From: Copromyces sp. CBS 386.78
Taxonomy: Eukaryota > Ascomycota > Sordariomycetes > Sordariales > Sordariaceae
DNA: 64,000 bases
Assembly: GCA_030685235.1 (NCBI GenBank)
Contig: MU839113.1
Span: 1 to 64,000 of the forward strand
Direction of reading: 5' to 3'
Under the pieces are notes generated by a model, which had not been told where the DNA came from, searched no databases, and was given only the letters and a program-made list of their open reading frames with translations. Both the position numbers and the translations under genes were made by a program. The stretch's first letter is position 1. Every line of letters begins with the position of its first letter. Below, piece after piece: positions 1-11,328 of the stretch.

Positions 1-93
1 AAATAAAAATAAAAATAAAAATAAAAATAAAAATAAAAATAAAAATAAAAATAAAAATAAAAATAAAAATAAAAATAAAAATAAAAATAAATA
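1..93. repeat. AAATA pentanucleotide microsatellite
   Basis: An almost uninterrupted run of AAATA units fills the left edge of the window. It is not a telomeric repeat (no TTAGGG/CCCTAA). It runs into AT-rich low-complexity DNA. The array may continue beyond the window edge. Confidence 0.95.
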
Positions 94-121
94 AAGAATT
101 AAATGTAAATATAATAAAAAA

Positions 122-535
122 TTAAAAAGGAAAGAAATAGAAAAAGAAAGAAAAAAGAAAAAGAAAATAAATATAAAACTGAAAACAAATATAAATATAA
201 AGGTAAAACCAAGTAAATATGTAAAGAATAAAAAAGAAGAAAAGAAAGAAAAATAAATAAAAAATAAAAGAAAAATAAAAGAAAAATAAAAGAAAAGAAA
301 AGGGAAGGAGAAAAAGAATACAAAAAAGAAAAAGAAAAAGAAAAAGAAACAGAAAAAGAAAAAGAAAAAGAAAAAGAAAAACTAAAGGAAAAACAAAAAA
401 TAAAAAGATAAATAAATAGAAAAACAAAAAGAAAAAGAAAAAGAAAAAGAAAAAGAAAAACTAAAGGAAAAATAAAAAATAAAAAGATAAATAAATAGAA
501 AAACAAAAAGAAAAAAAATCCGAAAAAAAAATAAA
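122..535. repeat. Purine-strand low-complexity tract with AAAAAG arrays
   Basis: The + strand is almost entirely A and G, with clear AAAAAG hexamer runs near 326-380 and 429-465 and a partly duplicated unit of about 100 bp. The minus strand reads as long Phe/Leu/Ser-only open frames, which are an artefact of the pyrimidine bias and not genes. Confidence 0.9.
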
Positions 536-589
536 AAAAGAATATATATATATAAAATCTCCTAGCTTGGGCACAATGGTGTTTCACTG

Positions 590-3500
590 CCTCCCTCGGG
601 CATATCCAGCTCCGCCCAAGGGAAGACTATTTTAATAATTCTTCTAACTAATTCTATATTAAATAAAACTTTATCGATATTAATTAAATATTCTAAAATA
701 TATTTCTTAATTCCCTTTATATTAATTTCCTCCCTATCGTAATCTATCCGGAAGTTTTTAATATAAATATTATTAAAATAGGGTTAATAAATATTAAGAA
801 TTAAATCGTAAAGTATTCTAATTATTACCCTTATAAATTAAGTAATAGAATTAATACTTCCTTAAAGTAAAATTATTATCCTAAAGTAATTAAAAAGTAT
901 AGAGAAGGTAGTAATATCCCTATTAGTCTCTTTAAAAAGGATTTAATTATAATTAGAAAAGAGATCGAATAAAGAAATTATTTTATAACTTCTAAAACCT
1001 TCGTTAAATTCTTTATAATCCGGGGGTAAATTTAAATTTCTCAAAATAACCTAATTAATTTTCTAAATATTATTAATTAAACGTACACCTCTATCCTTTT
1101 TAATAATAAAAAACTAATTATTTCGGTAAATAGTATAACTTTCTTCAAAAATTCCTTTCTTTATCCTTTCCTTAAATAAATTATAAATTTAATTATAGAG
1201 AACCTTAAGAATAGGAATAATTTTAATCTACTAAGTTATATATAAAATAGTACGGATTTACTAAAAGGGAGCTATATTGGGATTAAATTTTCTATACTCT
1301 ATAAAATCCTAAACAAGAGTATATTCCCTATTATAAAAAATATAAATAAATAATTCAATTTCGCTATCGTTCAAAATACTTTAAACCGTCTTAATTATAA
1401 TTTAAAGACGCTCTTCGGTTAATTTCAACCTTTTAATCAATTCTATAAATTGGAGAATAATATAATTGTCCTACTCTATACCGAAATTCTCTAGAATATT
1501 AATAATCCGCTCCTATACTTAAACCCACTTATCTACCTTCTAATTAGGGTTTCCTACCGGCTTTAACCCATTAAATTCTATATTATTAATTAAGTTAGCT
1601 TTTTAACCGACCTTCTTATATATAATATTAATTTATATATAGAATATTATTAATATTTACCTCGCTTTCTTTATAAATCTCCTTACAACTTTCTTAAACT
1701 CCTTTACTAATATTTTTTTAATTTTCCTCTTTACCTACTGGAAAATAACTATTATTTTTAACTCTTCCGAATCCTCTTTAATACCAATCCTAAAATCTCT
1801 TCCTCTACTTCGTACTAAATATAACCGAATAATACTCTCTAAATTCGAACTAACCTTAAAATTAATATCTCCTTCTTTAATAATCCCCTAAATTTTTTGT
1901 AATGCTTTATACTTTTCCTTCTCTTTAAATAATATTTCTACTAAATTTTCCGCTATTTTATCCGTAAATATAATAATTTTCTCATTATCTTCCTCAAATT
2001 TTATCTAACTTAATAATTCTATCCTCACTAAAAAACTAATATCTATAATATTATTTCTACTAAATTATATAAAAGCTATAAATACTGTTCAGGAATTAAA
2101 TCCGCTAATCGGCTCTAATTAACTTCTAAACCTCGAAATCTTAACCGTTTTTACATACCTTAAGGGCAACGGCTAGAATAATACAAATTACCATTCCGTC
2201 AATAATAATAGAAGTATAATTCTTCCTATTTTTATTGTATTTTATATAAATATTAACGTCCTAAAAGAAAGGTAAACCCAAAATAATCTTATAATTAAGT
2301 AAATAATTTTCAATAATAAAAAAATAAACCTCCTTACCTTTATTAAATAAATAAATCTTCTTATAAATCTCACTAAAGAATCCCTTCTAACTACTATTAC
2401 TATTAATATTAATAATTTCAATACTAATATTTATTAAACCAAAACGATCTACCAATCCCTTATAAATAATATTGCATTCAATTCCTATATTAAATAAGGT
2501 AGCAATCTTCTCCCCTCCTTTTATCTTAATAAAGATTATTAATGTAAATAATGTAAAGAATCGGGTAACCCCATTCCCTAAAATTAAAATAAATATTTCA
2601 ATATACTTAACAATATTAATAGAAGTATTATAAAATAATACCCTCCTAATTAATTTAATTTTAAATTTATTAATTTTCTACTATTCTAAAGGAACGTTAA
2701 CGAATACTAATTAATCGACCTAACTATAGATAGCTTAAACATTCTCCTTTATTAATTCAATAAAATTAATTAAAATATAGCTACGAGCAAATTTCTACCT
2801 AATACTTATAATATTAACCTAAATAAATCCTTTAAGCACAATAAATCCCTTAAGAACAATAAGGACGAATTTATTAGCCTCTAAAGTATTATTACGGGTA
2901 ATATTACCGTTATATTTAAACTTAGGCTTAAATAAGTCGTAATTATTATTATAAATAATATCAACGAATAGATCTACCTAATAATAAATAACTATAATAT
3001 TAACTGGGCTATATTTAATAATATCTTCAATAATAACCGAAACTTTAGCGTTTATAAACTTCGTAACTATAAGGTAAAACTCCTTTAAATCCGTAATATC
3101 GTCGTAGACTTTAAAATCTCTAAACTAATTAAAAAAGTAAACCTTCTTAACCTTTTTAACAGCAAACTTAGAAACGGATTACTTTTCTTCTATAATATTA
3201 ATATTATATTTAACTCCTTTTTTAACTATATTAGCAATTAAAATAAGGGGGATAAATAAAAATATAAGGGTATTATTAAAAAAATTACCTTCGGAAACCC
3301 GAACCTTCTTAGTCTTTTCAAAAGCAACAATTATTATAAAAATTAGGGGTATTATACTAATTTTGACCTCATCTCCCAAATTAATCAATTTTATAACCTT
3401 TAAAAATTTATTAAGAAATTCCTTATCTTTAATTAAAATAGTATATATAAAAGCGACCTACTCTCGAACTTTTAGTATCGAACTATAGAAATAATTATAC

Positions 3501-6400
3501 TTCCTAATTTAAATAATATTAATTAAAATTAATATTTTTTTCTCCTTTAATTTGTATATCTCCTCCTACTTTCTTTTAGTACTTTAATAGAAAATATTAA
3601 ACTTCGGAACGTAATTGGGCTTATTAGGATTTCTACCCTTATAATATTCAAATTCCTAAATTTTAAAATTAGAATAAATAAAATAATTCGGCTCTAAAAT
3701 AATTAAAAATTTTAACAAATTTCTAACCTTCCTTTATTTTTATACAACACAATATAATTCCTAATTTATACAATTCTTATAATTATAATTAGGGCTAAAG
3801 AAAACGATAAATAATATACCCCTAAAAATTTAAACCTTTTAAAAAAAATAATATCCATATATAAAATCTACATCCTTCTTAGCGTACTTATATATAAAGT
3901 AATCTCTTCTATATTAATAATAAACCTTTTAATACTCATTAAAAGATTAATAATTACTAAATAATAAATATTAAATTCTACTTCGACTAAAGCTACTAAT
4001 AAATATAATGTTAATTTAAATGGTATTAATTTAAATAAAAAGGTATTAAATTTAAAAGGGGTAGTAAATAATAAGTTATTAAAAGGTAAGAAAAAGTATT
4101 TAAGAAGGGGGGAAAATATTCTAAATAACTTAAATCACTAATTTCCCAAAATTATTAGTAAATTTATCTATAGCCTTATTAATAGTAGACTATTTCTTAA
4201 TAAATTCCTTCGTAATAATTTAAATAATTTTTTTAATAATTAGAATATTATTATCCTCGGAAAAAATATTATTATTAAATTTAATAACCTTCTTAGAAAA
4301 TTTATACGTTTTAATAATAATCTCTTCTTTATTAGAATCGGAAGAAGCTAAAAATGTAAAAATATCGATTTTATTAAATTACTTAATAACAAAATCGTTA
4401 AATTTACTAGCGAAAATAATCTAATTTATTTAGTAAATTTCTTCTTTAAACTTATATATAAAAATAATAATTATATATTTAATATTAATATATAGCTTCT
4501 TATAGAAATTCTTAACAATTAAATTCTTAATACTATTGTAACTAATAAAAGATTAACGGGTAAGAAAGGTAGAATAATTAAAGATAGCGTTAATAATCTT
4601 TATCTTATTATAAAAGATATACTTAGTATAGAATTTCTTTAAAGTAACGGACGTACTATCGGTCTATTTAAAATTTTTAATTCTATAAGTAATTTTAAAA
4701 GCCGAAATAAAATTCTCCTAAGTAATACTAGCATTAATCTTAAACTAGCGGAAAATACTCTTAGCGACGTCCTTAAGCTACTTCTTATACTAACCAATCC
4801 AAATAGTAATTTTAAATTCGTTATTACTAAAATCAACGTATCCGACCTCTTCTTCGAAGAGTTCGAAATATTTAATAACTTTCTTACTATTAAACTTCTT
4901 CTTAAAATTAATATTATAGATATAAATTATAATATTACCTCTAGTAAAGAAAGTAGTAAAATTAAAAATTCCTAATATAATAGGCTTTTAAATACTGGGG
5001 GCGGAAAGGGAGGAAGAGGTATTAAATATAATATTTAATAATAATTAATTGTAAAGTAAAGGTCTTTAAATTAAAATATTATAGTAAAGAGGGAAATATA
5101 CTAGTAATTATATAGGATTATATCTTAGGTTATTATAATTATTCGGAAACGGGCAGATTTAATATCCTTTATCGAAATACTTTTTATCCTTTAAATACCT
5201 TTATATTATTTAAATTAAAGTGTTTATATTTCGATTGGGGTAATTAGGGTATTAGGTACTATATTAATTCGGAAGTCTGGTTATAACTTTACTTAATTAA
5301 TAATATTTACTATCGTAATAGGAAGTAAATACTACCCTTCTAGCCGTACTTACTTCTAATAAGAAGTTAGCTATTCGTAAAAGGTTCATTAGAATTATTT
5401 AAAATATTAATATAATATACCCTAAAAGGGTTGCAATTACTTTAAAGAGGAGTTCGGTATATAAATTACAAATATTTATACTGAATATAAGCGGAAATAA
5501 TAAGGGGGTGATCTATTATTTATTGCTAATTTATAGTCTTTAATTTACTATATAATTTAAACTACTAATTCTCTAATCTTTAATTTATCGTTTTATTAAA
5601 TTAATATTTCGAAATAGTTCGTTTTTATATTTTGCGTCGATTGTAGTCTAATTAAAGAAGGGAAAGGGGTTAGTATACTCGTTAAAGGGTATTAGTAAGT
5701 CGTAGATTAGACGAAGAATTTGAAATCTATATATATTTAGAATTAAAATTTCTATTAAATCGAATAAAAGACTTTTTTACTAAAGAAGGTAATTAATTAT
5801 TTATTATTTAACCTTCGGCTTTTAAATTAATATCCCGAGGGAAGCGGGGATAGCCTTAACGTTTATAAGAAATTTCGGCTAAAGATTCTTTAAATTTATA
5901 TTAATTAATTTAGTTAAGAATTTGAAATTTATTTCGTCCTTATTACTATTTAATTTAGAATAGAAAATACTATATAAGAAGAGAGATTAATTCCCTACTA
6001 CAAAAAAACTAATTCAATTAATATAAAAATTATAAAAATTAATACTTTAAAAAGGAAAGTAGATCTACTATAAAATAAATCCTATCCGTAAAATGAAGAC
6101 GAGGAGATCTTTATATACTAACTATCGATTACCTAGAAGAGATTAAAGCTAATATTAAAGTATTGCATTCTAACGGATCTTCGAAAGAGGTTGAAAGAAT
6201 AAATTTAAATATTAATTTTCTTAAGAGGGGATTACAAAATAAAAGAAGAATAAACTTAGTACGGGAAAACGAATCTGGGATTAGAATTCGAATGTATTCT
6301 TTTAAGAAGGAGTATTATTTAATTTAAATTACCTCTCTCTCTTCCTAAATTTCGAAGGAAATTCTTACTCTTTTTATCTTCAAAGCTTAAACTTATAACC
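590..6400. mobile_element. RIP-degraded repeat block (retroelement remains)
   Basis: This block of about 5.8 kb is very AT-rich, dense in TAA/TAG in all frames, with no intact gene. That is the expected result of RIP, in which C-to-T and G-to-A changes saturate duplicated DNA. One stretch (2180-2530, minus strand) still reads as a retroviral aspartic protease. A possible zinc-knuckle-like stretch lies near 3720-3800 on the same strand, so a gag-protease type retroelement in minus orientation is the likely origin. No LTR pair could be found in the window, and the element may be nested or truncated. Short open frames here, such as the one at 3179-3388, are remnants. Confidence 0.8.
2180..2530 (-). 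pseudogene. Retropepsin (aspartic protease) relic of a gag-pol element
   Basis: One minus-strand frame runs through this stretch with only two TAG stops. It shows the order typical of retroelement proteases: an active-site-like segment ATLFNIGIECN (families usually have LFDSGAE or similar), then GLVDRFGL, then the flap region, then IILGLPF followed by DVNI, matching the usual ILGxPWLxxxN block. The catalytic Asp appears as Asn, a change expected from G-to-A transitions. The gene is dead, and its presence marks the surrounding AT-rich block as a retroelement. Assignment is from motif order seen by eye; whether it is gypsy-like or another gag-protease polyprotein is not settled. Confidence 0.6.
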
Positions 6401-7430
6401 AATAGCACTTGACTAAGCAGTTAATCTACTCCTACTTATAATGAACTACCCTGCTTCCTTGATGACCCCGTAGTCCTTTGCTAAAGAAAAAAACGTGAAA
6501 AAATTCCCTAAATTAATATAAAAAGGGAGGGGCATTATCTATAGGATTGGACTAGCTCGCTAGATCCAGAATTCTACTACAGTAGTAAAGGGATAATTCC
6601 AAGCAGAGAGATCAACGCCACCAAATAGCACCCAAATAACCACTCTAAAGAAGAAGATGGACCAAGGTTGTTCATTTGTCCACTCCTCGTCGGTAGCTAG
6701 GAACAGCTCGCTCAAAAACTTAAACCGCTAAGGGGCGCGCTCGGTAGTACCATCTACTAGCTTTACAATCATTATCGGCAGGCTAAGTACTGGCACCCCT
6801 TCGTTTGGGGACCCGATAAGTGATAGTTGTTCGGCTCTAACCACTTGTTCAGCCGCGATCGTTTCATTTTCTTGCCCACTAACCATTCCGTAAGATCGCT
6901 CTATTATCCGTCCGGTTTAGTCCGCTGGCTCTTCGCTCCTCTCGCTTTCTAACTCTACGACACTCGTAGCTAATTGTTCCGCTACCTACACTATTCCGTC
7001 CGTTGCCACATCTCCGATTAGGGGTGAACTTGTAGTAGCATTTTAGACAACGTCTGGTTCAATAATAAAAGCCCTTTTAATACCCTAAGGGTAGTTAAAC
7101 CAAAAAATCGTCGCAAATACACTACAAAATACATTTCCTGCAGCAAGAACCTCTAAAGGAAGGACGGGGTATCCCGTACAAAGTCGCGCAACGAAATTAA
7201 TAAGAAACTATAACATTAATAGGAATCTAGTCCCTCAAAAAATAGTTTTTTCACAATAACCGTAACCGCACGGTAGCATCCGTTCAGCTCAAAGTAACGG
7301 TTCTTTAAAAAATAACCGTACACTTTAGAATAACCGTTCCAAGCGAATCCCTAAGCTCTAATTGGCTGGAGGAAAATTGGGGCGCCATGTGCGTCGGGCG
7401 GGAGCTAAAAGAGTTGAAGAAATTCCCCTT
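6401..7430. other. Transition zone without recognisable gene
   Basis: Base composition rises from RIP-like to moderately AT-rich. There are many stops in all frames. A short TATAAAAAGG-like stretch lies near 6520. It could be part of the terminal repeat of the neighbouring degraded element, but no second copy was found in the window. Nothing else can be supported. Confidence 0.5.
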
Positions 7431-7605
7431 TTAGGAAGGGACGATGAAAGAAAGATGGTTAGAAAGTACAATAAGAAAAAGAAAAAAAAGGAGAGCAAGA
7501 AGGACAGAAAAAAGAAGAGAAAAAAGGATAACGTCAACTAAGGTTGGGGATCCTTTAAAATACCAAAGTCCCATCGACTCCCCAACTCTCCCAACTTCAT
7601 CCTTT

Positions 7606-7664
7606 TCATCACTATCATCACCATCATCACCATCATCACCATCACCATCATCATCATCATCAAA
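7606..7664. repeat. CATCAC/ATC trinucleotide-type microsatellite
   Basis: Tandem CATCAC and ATC units. On the minus strand they read as an Asp/Gly run and on the plus strand as a Ser/Pro run. These account for the open frames at 7431-7685 (-) and 7444-7815 (+), which are rejected as genes. Confidence 0.9.
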
Positions 7665-7703
7665 TAAGTACGATTGTATCCTCATTTTTCGTTTACTAAC
7701 TTC

Positions 7704-7722
7704 TATAGCGACGACGACAACA

Positions 7723-7759
<37 letters not shown>

Positions 7760-7812
7760 TAACGACGATAATAACGACGATAATAACGACGATAATGACG
7801 ATAGTAGTAGTT
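7704..7812. repeat. ACG trinucleotide array decaying to ATAACGACG
   Basis: A tandem array of ACG (about 7709-7760) passes into an imperfect ACGATAAT-type higher-order repeat. It reads as poly-Thr on the + strand. No coding role is supported. Confidence 0.9.
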
Positions 7813-8150
7813 TAACTTGGGTGGGCGACGAAGCTTAGGTAACGAAGATTGGGTAACGAAGATTTAGGAAAGCGACGGTTATAAAAGGGAAGCGACGGTT
7901 TGAAAGGGAAGTAACGAGCTAGATACTATACCGAGGGCTTGGTTGGTTACCTTACCCATAGATAATTTCGTAGTATAAAAAAGAAAAAGGCAAGAGCTCC
8001 CATTCCCAAACCAAACCAACCAATCAAAGGCTAGAAATCTACTTAAAACAGTTATTCTAAACTAAACGGTTTTCTTAAGCAGAACGGTTATTCTAAAAGA
8101 ACGTATTTACTTACAACAAACCGCACCACGCTAGTACCGTTACCTACACC

Positions 8151-9087
8151 CCCAAATTAACAGTAATGGACGTCTAGCACATACTAATGCTTTTGAATAT
8201 TCTCTCACGCTTGGACCTATCGTCGATTCCCTTTTCGTCCGGGAGGTCTGAAAAACGCTATCGCCCATCCGATACTAACTTTATAAGCCTCCCCACTTCT
8301 ACTTTCTCGAACTTAGCAGTAGAGACATCCTTAATAGCAGGGGAGTCAGAGGAGCCAAACGAGTTTTCAGCAAAACTAGACGAATCCTAAAGTCGTACTT
8401 TCTAATATACGGCATCTCTAAGGAAAATAAAGATTTGGGGTAACCTAATATTATCAAAATTAGGCCCTCCCACTTATTTTATCGTCTTCCGAGCGTTGAA
8501 ACCCAGAAATAGTATAGTAAAACTCTCTACTGCCTGGAACTCAAGAACTACAATAGCGAGAATTTTATACATATAAACGCCTGCTTTTTCCAACCAGTCT
8601 TTACCATTTGGGTTGTAGGCCCTATCGTAGTACGCGCTCTATGATACTAAGATAATAGTATTCAAACAACTCCAAAAAATTCTAATAGTTCCCCTTCTAG
8701 GCGGACCGGAATCAAATGCCGGGGAAGCGGCTGTATTCGTAGAATCAAATGTAGTGAGAATAGTGGCATTCGTGGAATTAGATACTTAGAAAGCGGTAGT
8801 ACTTAGCGGGGAGGATAAAGGAGCTATTGTTGACAAAGGACTTCAGAACTATACAGACTAGGTATATTCTATCTCCTAACTGGAAGACTCCGAAATTCTG
8901 CTGCGCAATTACAAAGGACCGAGTACGGAAGTCGGCGTGCTGAGATTAACGGATAGTAACGGCGTGAGCGTACGAAAGGCCAAAGAAAATAGACTCGATT
9001 GAACGAGCAAAAGGTAACGTTGATGCCCAAGTAAAAAGGGCAGAGGCCAATCAGCGGGAGGTAACAAAATACTGAATATACTAGTTA
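8151..9087. other. Degraded sequence with coding-like fragments
   Basis: Composition is near normal but no intact gene is present. Short open pieces remain on the + strand (8187-8390). Near 8890-9070, two frames give a charged, coiled-coil-like tail containing RAEANQREVTKY before a stop. This resembles the remains of a transposase or gag tail, but no family can be named. Confidence 0.35.
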
Positions 9088-9442
9088 AGTTGCGTTCGGT
9101 CGCCCAGTATACCAGTATCGTAGAGGTTGTATTACTGTACAGCGATTTCGCTGCAGGCCATCAACAGTAATGCAACAGTAATGCAGTGCTTTCATACTGG
9201 TATAAACATGGGGTTTGAAGCAGTATGAAAACGAAGAAAGCAGTAAGATCTCCAACGATTTCTGGCCTTCTGATTGGTCAGATGCAGGCCATTGGGGGAG
9301 TTGGGGGAAGTGCAGCGACCTACATCGACTTGCAGATTTTTACTGGAAAACAGCCGAACGCAAAAATCACGGCAGTATGCTGTTGCTTACTGCCATATAA
9401 ACTTCTTACTGTTACTGGCATACTGGGCGACCGAACGCAACT
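9088..9442. mobile_element. 355-bp MITE with TTA target duplication
   Basis: The two ends are inverted copies of each other. Both begin AGTTGCGTTCGGTCGCCC, match perfectly for 23 bp and continue with one mismatch to about 30 bp. The element is flanked on each side by TTA (9085-9087 and 9443-9445), and the TIR symmetry fits a TTA duplication better than TA. A 3-bp TTA/TAA duplication is typical of PIF/Harbinger elements and their Tourist-like MITEs. The interior holds short direct repeats containing GCAACAGTAATGCAG and has no transposase. Open frames inside (9215-9474) overlap one another in three frames and are not genes. Confidence 0.8.
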
Positions 9443-10123
9443 TTAGGGAGTTGGAGGCATGTAGAGCGTCGTGAAACAACCTGGTATGTTGTCTGTGAAA
9501 GCGACTGAAAAAGAGAAGTAAGCGAGGAAGGCTAGAAAAATAAGACTGGGACGCGGAGACGGCGAAGGAGGGGTGCGATTGGGAAACAAACGGCACTTCG
9601 CCAGTTTTGTTGCTGCTTACGACCCTTGATTTCTCGCCGTTGATACCGATGCATGGCTAAGCCACCGAGGCCATCCATCTGTCATATTGGCACCGCCGAA
9701 TCAATATGCAAGATATGGGGTTGTAACATGGCGCTGAACCCAGCCTTATCAAGCCACCATTGGGCGGTGAGATACCAAATGGAACCGGTCCTCATCGCGT
9801 GAGTATCTAGACACAAAGGCTGTAAGGTAAGGTACTTGTAGTCATCGGTTCGTACCTCTGTTTGAGGACACTACCTTTCCTCATCTGAAGTCAAAATGGG
9901 AGATGAAAGCGGTTTAATGCTAGGAGAGCCATCTTCCCATCCGTCAATTGTCCTAAGCATACGTCCTCCCAAGTACAACCGTCCCAGGAACAATTCGTCC
10001 TATGAGCAGTCGCCGCGAGTGAAAACCTCGAGTTGCCTGGGTTAGTTCCCATCTACGATTCACACCGCAGTTCCACTTTTCCAAGGTACTTGAGGGCTTG
10101 GTTAAAAAAGCCTTTCAGATCAA
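9443..10123. other. Intergenic, nothing recognised
   Basis: Normal base composition with no open frame longer than about 70 codons and no family motif on either strand. It separates the MITE from the tRNA gene. Confidence 0.5.
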
Positions 10124-10195
10124 GGTCCGCTGGCTCAATGGCAGAGCGTCTGACTACGAATCAGGAGGTTCCAGGTTCGACCCCTGGGTGGATCG
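10124..10195 (+). tRNA. tRNA-Arg (anticodon ACG), intronless
   Basis: The 72 nt fold as a complete cloverleaf. The acceptor is GGTCCGC paired with GTGGATC (two G-T wobbles), the D stem is GCTC/GAGC, and the anticodon stem is TCTGA/TCAGG around loop CTACGAA (anticodon ACG, read as ICG, CGN arginine codons). The T arm is CCAGG-TTCGACC-CCTGG, with discriminator G. Internal promoter boxes are present: A-box TGGCTCAATGG and B-box GGTTCGACCCC. A T-run at 10199-10206 is a suitable RNA polymerase III terminator. CCA is not encoded, as expected for a nuclear gene. Confidence 0.95.
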
Positions 10196-10197
10196 AT

Positions 10198-10920
10198 TCA
10201 TTTTTTTCTATTTTTCTTTTTGCCATTTCTTCCTTCCTCGTATACTTTCTCCAACGCTTCGCATCTCCCCTCTTGATGTCGTTTCTGGCTGTGAGACTGT
10301 GGTGGTGGTTCCGACGCTGATAACATAAAGACGCCAAATCTGCGAACCCAGTTGATGGTATACATTGATTGTTGGTATCTTGGGTTCGGCTCGCCGTATC
10401 CCATGAACACCGCCTCAAAGCTGTCGTGAACGTTGATTTCACCGTTGTTATAGAATGCCAGGTTCTGTTAGCGCAGAGGAGCGTTAGTAACTACATACAG
10501 AGCGCAATGATAACATGGGGTTTCTGGGGAGGGTAAGGGACGGTTTAGTTACACATCATCAGCCAATTCAGCTTGTACTTACCCGCATGATGAGAGCAAT
10601 GCTCTCACTTGACAAATAGCCGTCTTGAACAGGTTCTGAGCCCATTGCTGCAGGTTTCGCTGGAGCTGATCACTCCCAGAAGGAAGACCCTCATCCATGC
10701 CAATGCACCACAGCTCATCCTCTGGGCATACGAAGCCGTCTCTTTGAGTCCGCGGATCTACATTGCTATTACCTGGAACTCGCCACGCACCCCCATTTGT
10801 AGGGCCGGTTGATTCGTGGGAATGGAAGACTTGGATGCTTTGCACACCGATATACGTATGCCCGTGGGCTTCTCTCAGGTACGGGTAATTGTCGAAATCC
10901 GAGTTGATGTGGAAGTGAAA
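10198..10920 (-). pseudogene. Fragment of an unidentified protein gene, truncated at its 5' side
   Basis: I do not recognise the family. The minus strand reads well as protein from about 10920 down to 10583, including the stretches YPYLREAHGHTYIG, GFVCPEDELWCIGMDE and AICQVRALLSSCG. There is a good donor (GTAAGT) at 10582 and an acceptor (CCCCAG) at 10524, giving a 59-nt intron. A protein-like segment resumes at 10464 with LAFYNNGEINVHDSFEAVF and MGYGEPNPRYQQ. Joining in phase requires a 25-nt exon and a 34-nt intron (10465-10498, with TACTAAC), which is unusually short, so the gene may be decayed. Its 5' part is missing because LysM-type sequence on the other strand begins at about 10922. 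A decayed secreted-protein or chitinase-neighbour gene is possible but unproven. Confidence 0.45.
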
Positions 10921-10921
10921 C

Positions 10922-11328
10922 ACGACGTACGGCATCACGCTGGCCAACTGTTATAGCTGGAACCAGCCGTGGGGACCAACTGCGAGTCGCTGTGGCTCGA
11001 TACGTATGTGTGTGTGCGGAAGATTGGGTTCGTGCCGCCCAAGACAACGATGACCACCACCACCACCACGAAGAAGACGACCACCAGTACTGCGGGAGGT
11101 GGTGCAACGCCGACTCCGACCCAGCACGGAATGGTCAGTGGGTGCAAGAAGTTCCACAAGTGTGAGTTTGTCGCCTTGTTACTGATTCCATGTTGCTTGA
11201 CGGTGTTGCTAACCAGGAGTATGTGTAAACAGTTGCCTCGGGAGATCAGTTGTCTGATGGCCTGGTTCCCTTATGGAATTGCCGGCAGTGGCTGTCGTAG
11301 ACGAGTAGAAACTTACCAGCTCGGTTAA
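10922..11328 (+). pseudogene. LysM-domain protein relic (5'-truncated, frameshifted)
   Basis: Plus-strand translation gives the C-terminal half of a fungal LysM domain: YGITLANCYSWN (10928-10963), then, after a 1-bp frame change, PAVGTNCESLWLDTYVCV. A Thr/Lys-rich linker follows, then TPTPTQHGMVSGCKKFHK, the usual start of the next LysM repeat. An intron with donor GTGAGT (11162) and end GCTAACCAG (11216) interrupts that repeat. The next exon still shows a degenerate LysM tail (IAGSGC, WFPYG, VETY). Splicing creates a TGA at the junction. LysM proteins bind chitin and are often secreted effectors. The missing N-terminus and signal peptide, the frameshift and the junction stop indicate a dead copy. 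The opposite-strand valine-rich segment here is the antisense of the Thr-rich linker. Confidence 0.6.

Larger units (their letters stand above)
7264..8150. mobile_element. Possible non-autonomous element with imperfect inverted ends
   Basis: The motif AGAATAACCGTT and its variants occur in inverted orientation in two clusters. The left cluster is at about 7264-7345 (including TTAGAATAACCGTTC). The right cluster is at about 8046-8145, where the reverse complement carries the same 15-mer twice in slightly altered form, with similar flanking GTAA and GTTCTTT blocks. Farther in, both arms also carry a CCAAT/ATTGG-type segment. This arrangement suggests long, imperfect terminal inverted repeats around an interior that expanded by microsatellite growth. 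No target duplication was recognised, so the boundaries are guesses. Confidence 0.35.

Noticed and set aside
1..93. Possible telomere at the left edge.
   Set aside because: Repeat unit is AAATA, not TTAGGG or its complement.
99..587. Phe/Leu/Ser-rich minus-strand open frames at the left edge.
   Set aside because: Produced entirely by purine-strand simple repeats; no gene composition.
7431..7815. Open frames on both strands at 7.4-7.8 kb.
   Set aside because: Translation of trinucleotide and hexanucleotide microsatellites (poly-Thr, Ser/Pro, Asp/Gly runs).
10935..11159. Minus-strand exon with a valine-rich transmembrane segment that could be spliced in phase (GTATCG...AACAG, 10948-11003) to the fragment at 10579-10947.
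   Set aside because: The valine run is the antisense of a Thr-rich LysM linker on the + strand, and LysM residues on the + strand explain the DNA better. The phase match is judged a coincidence.
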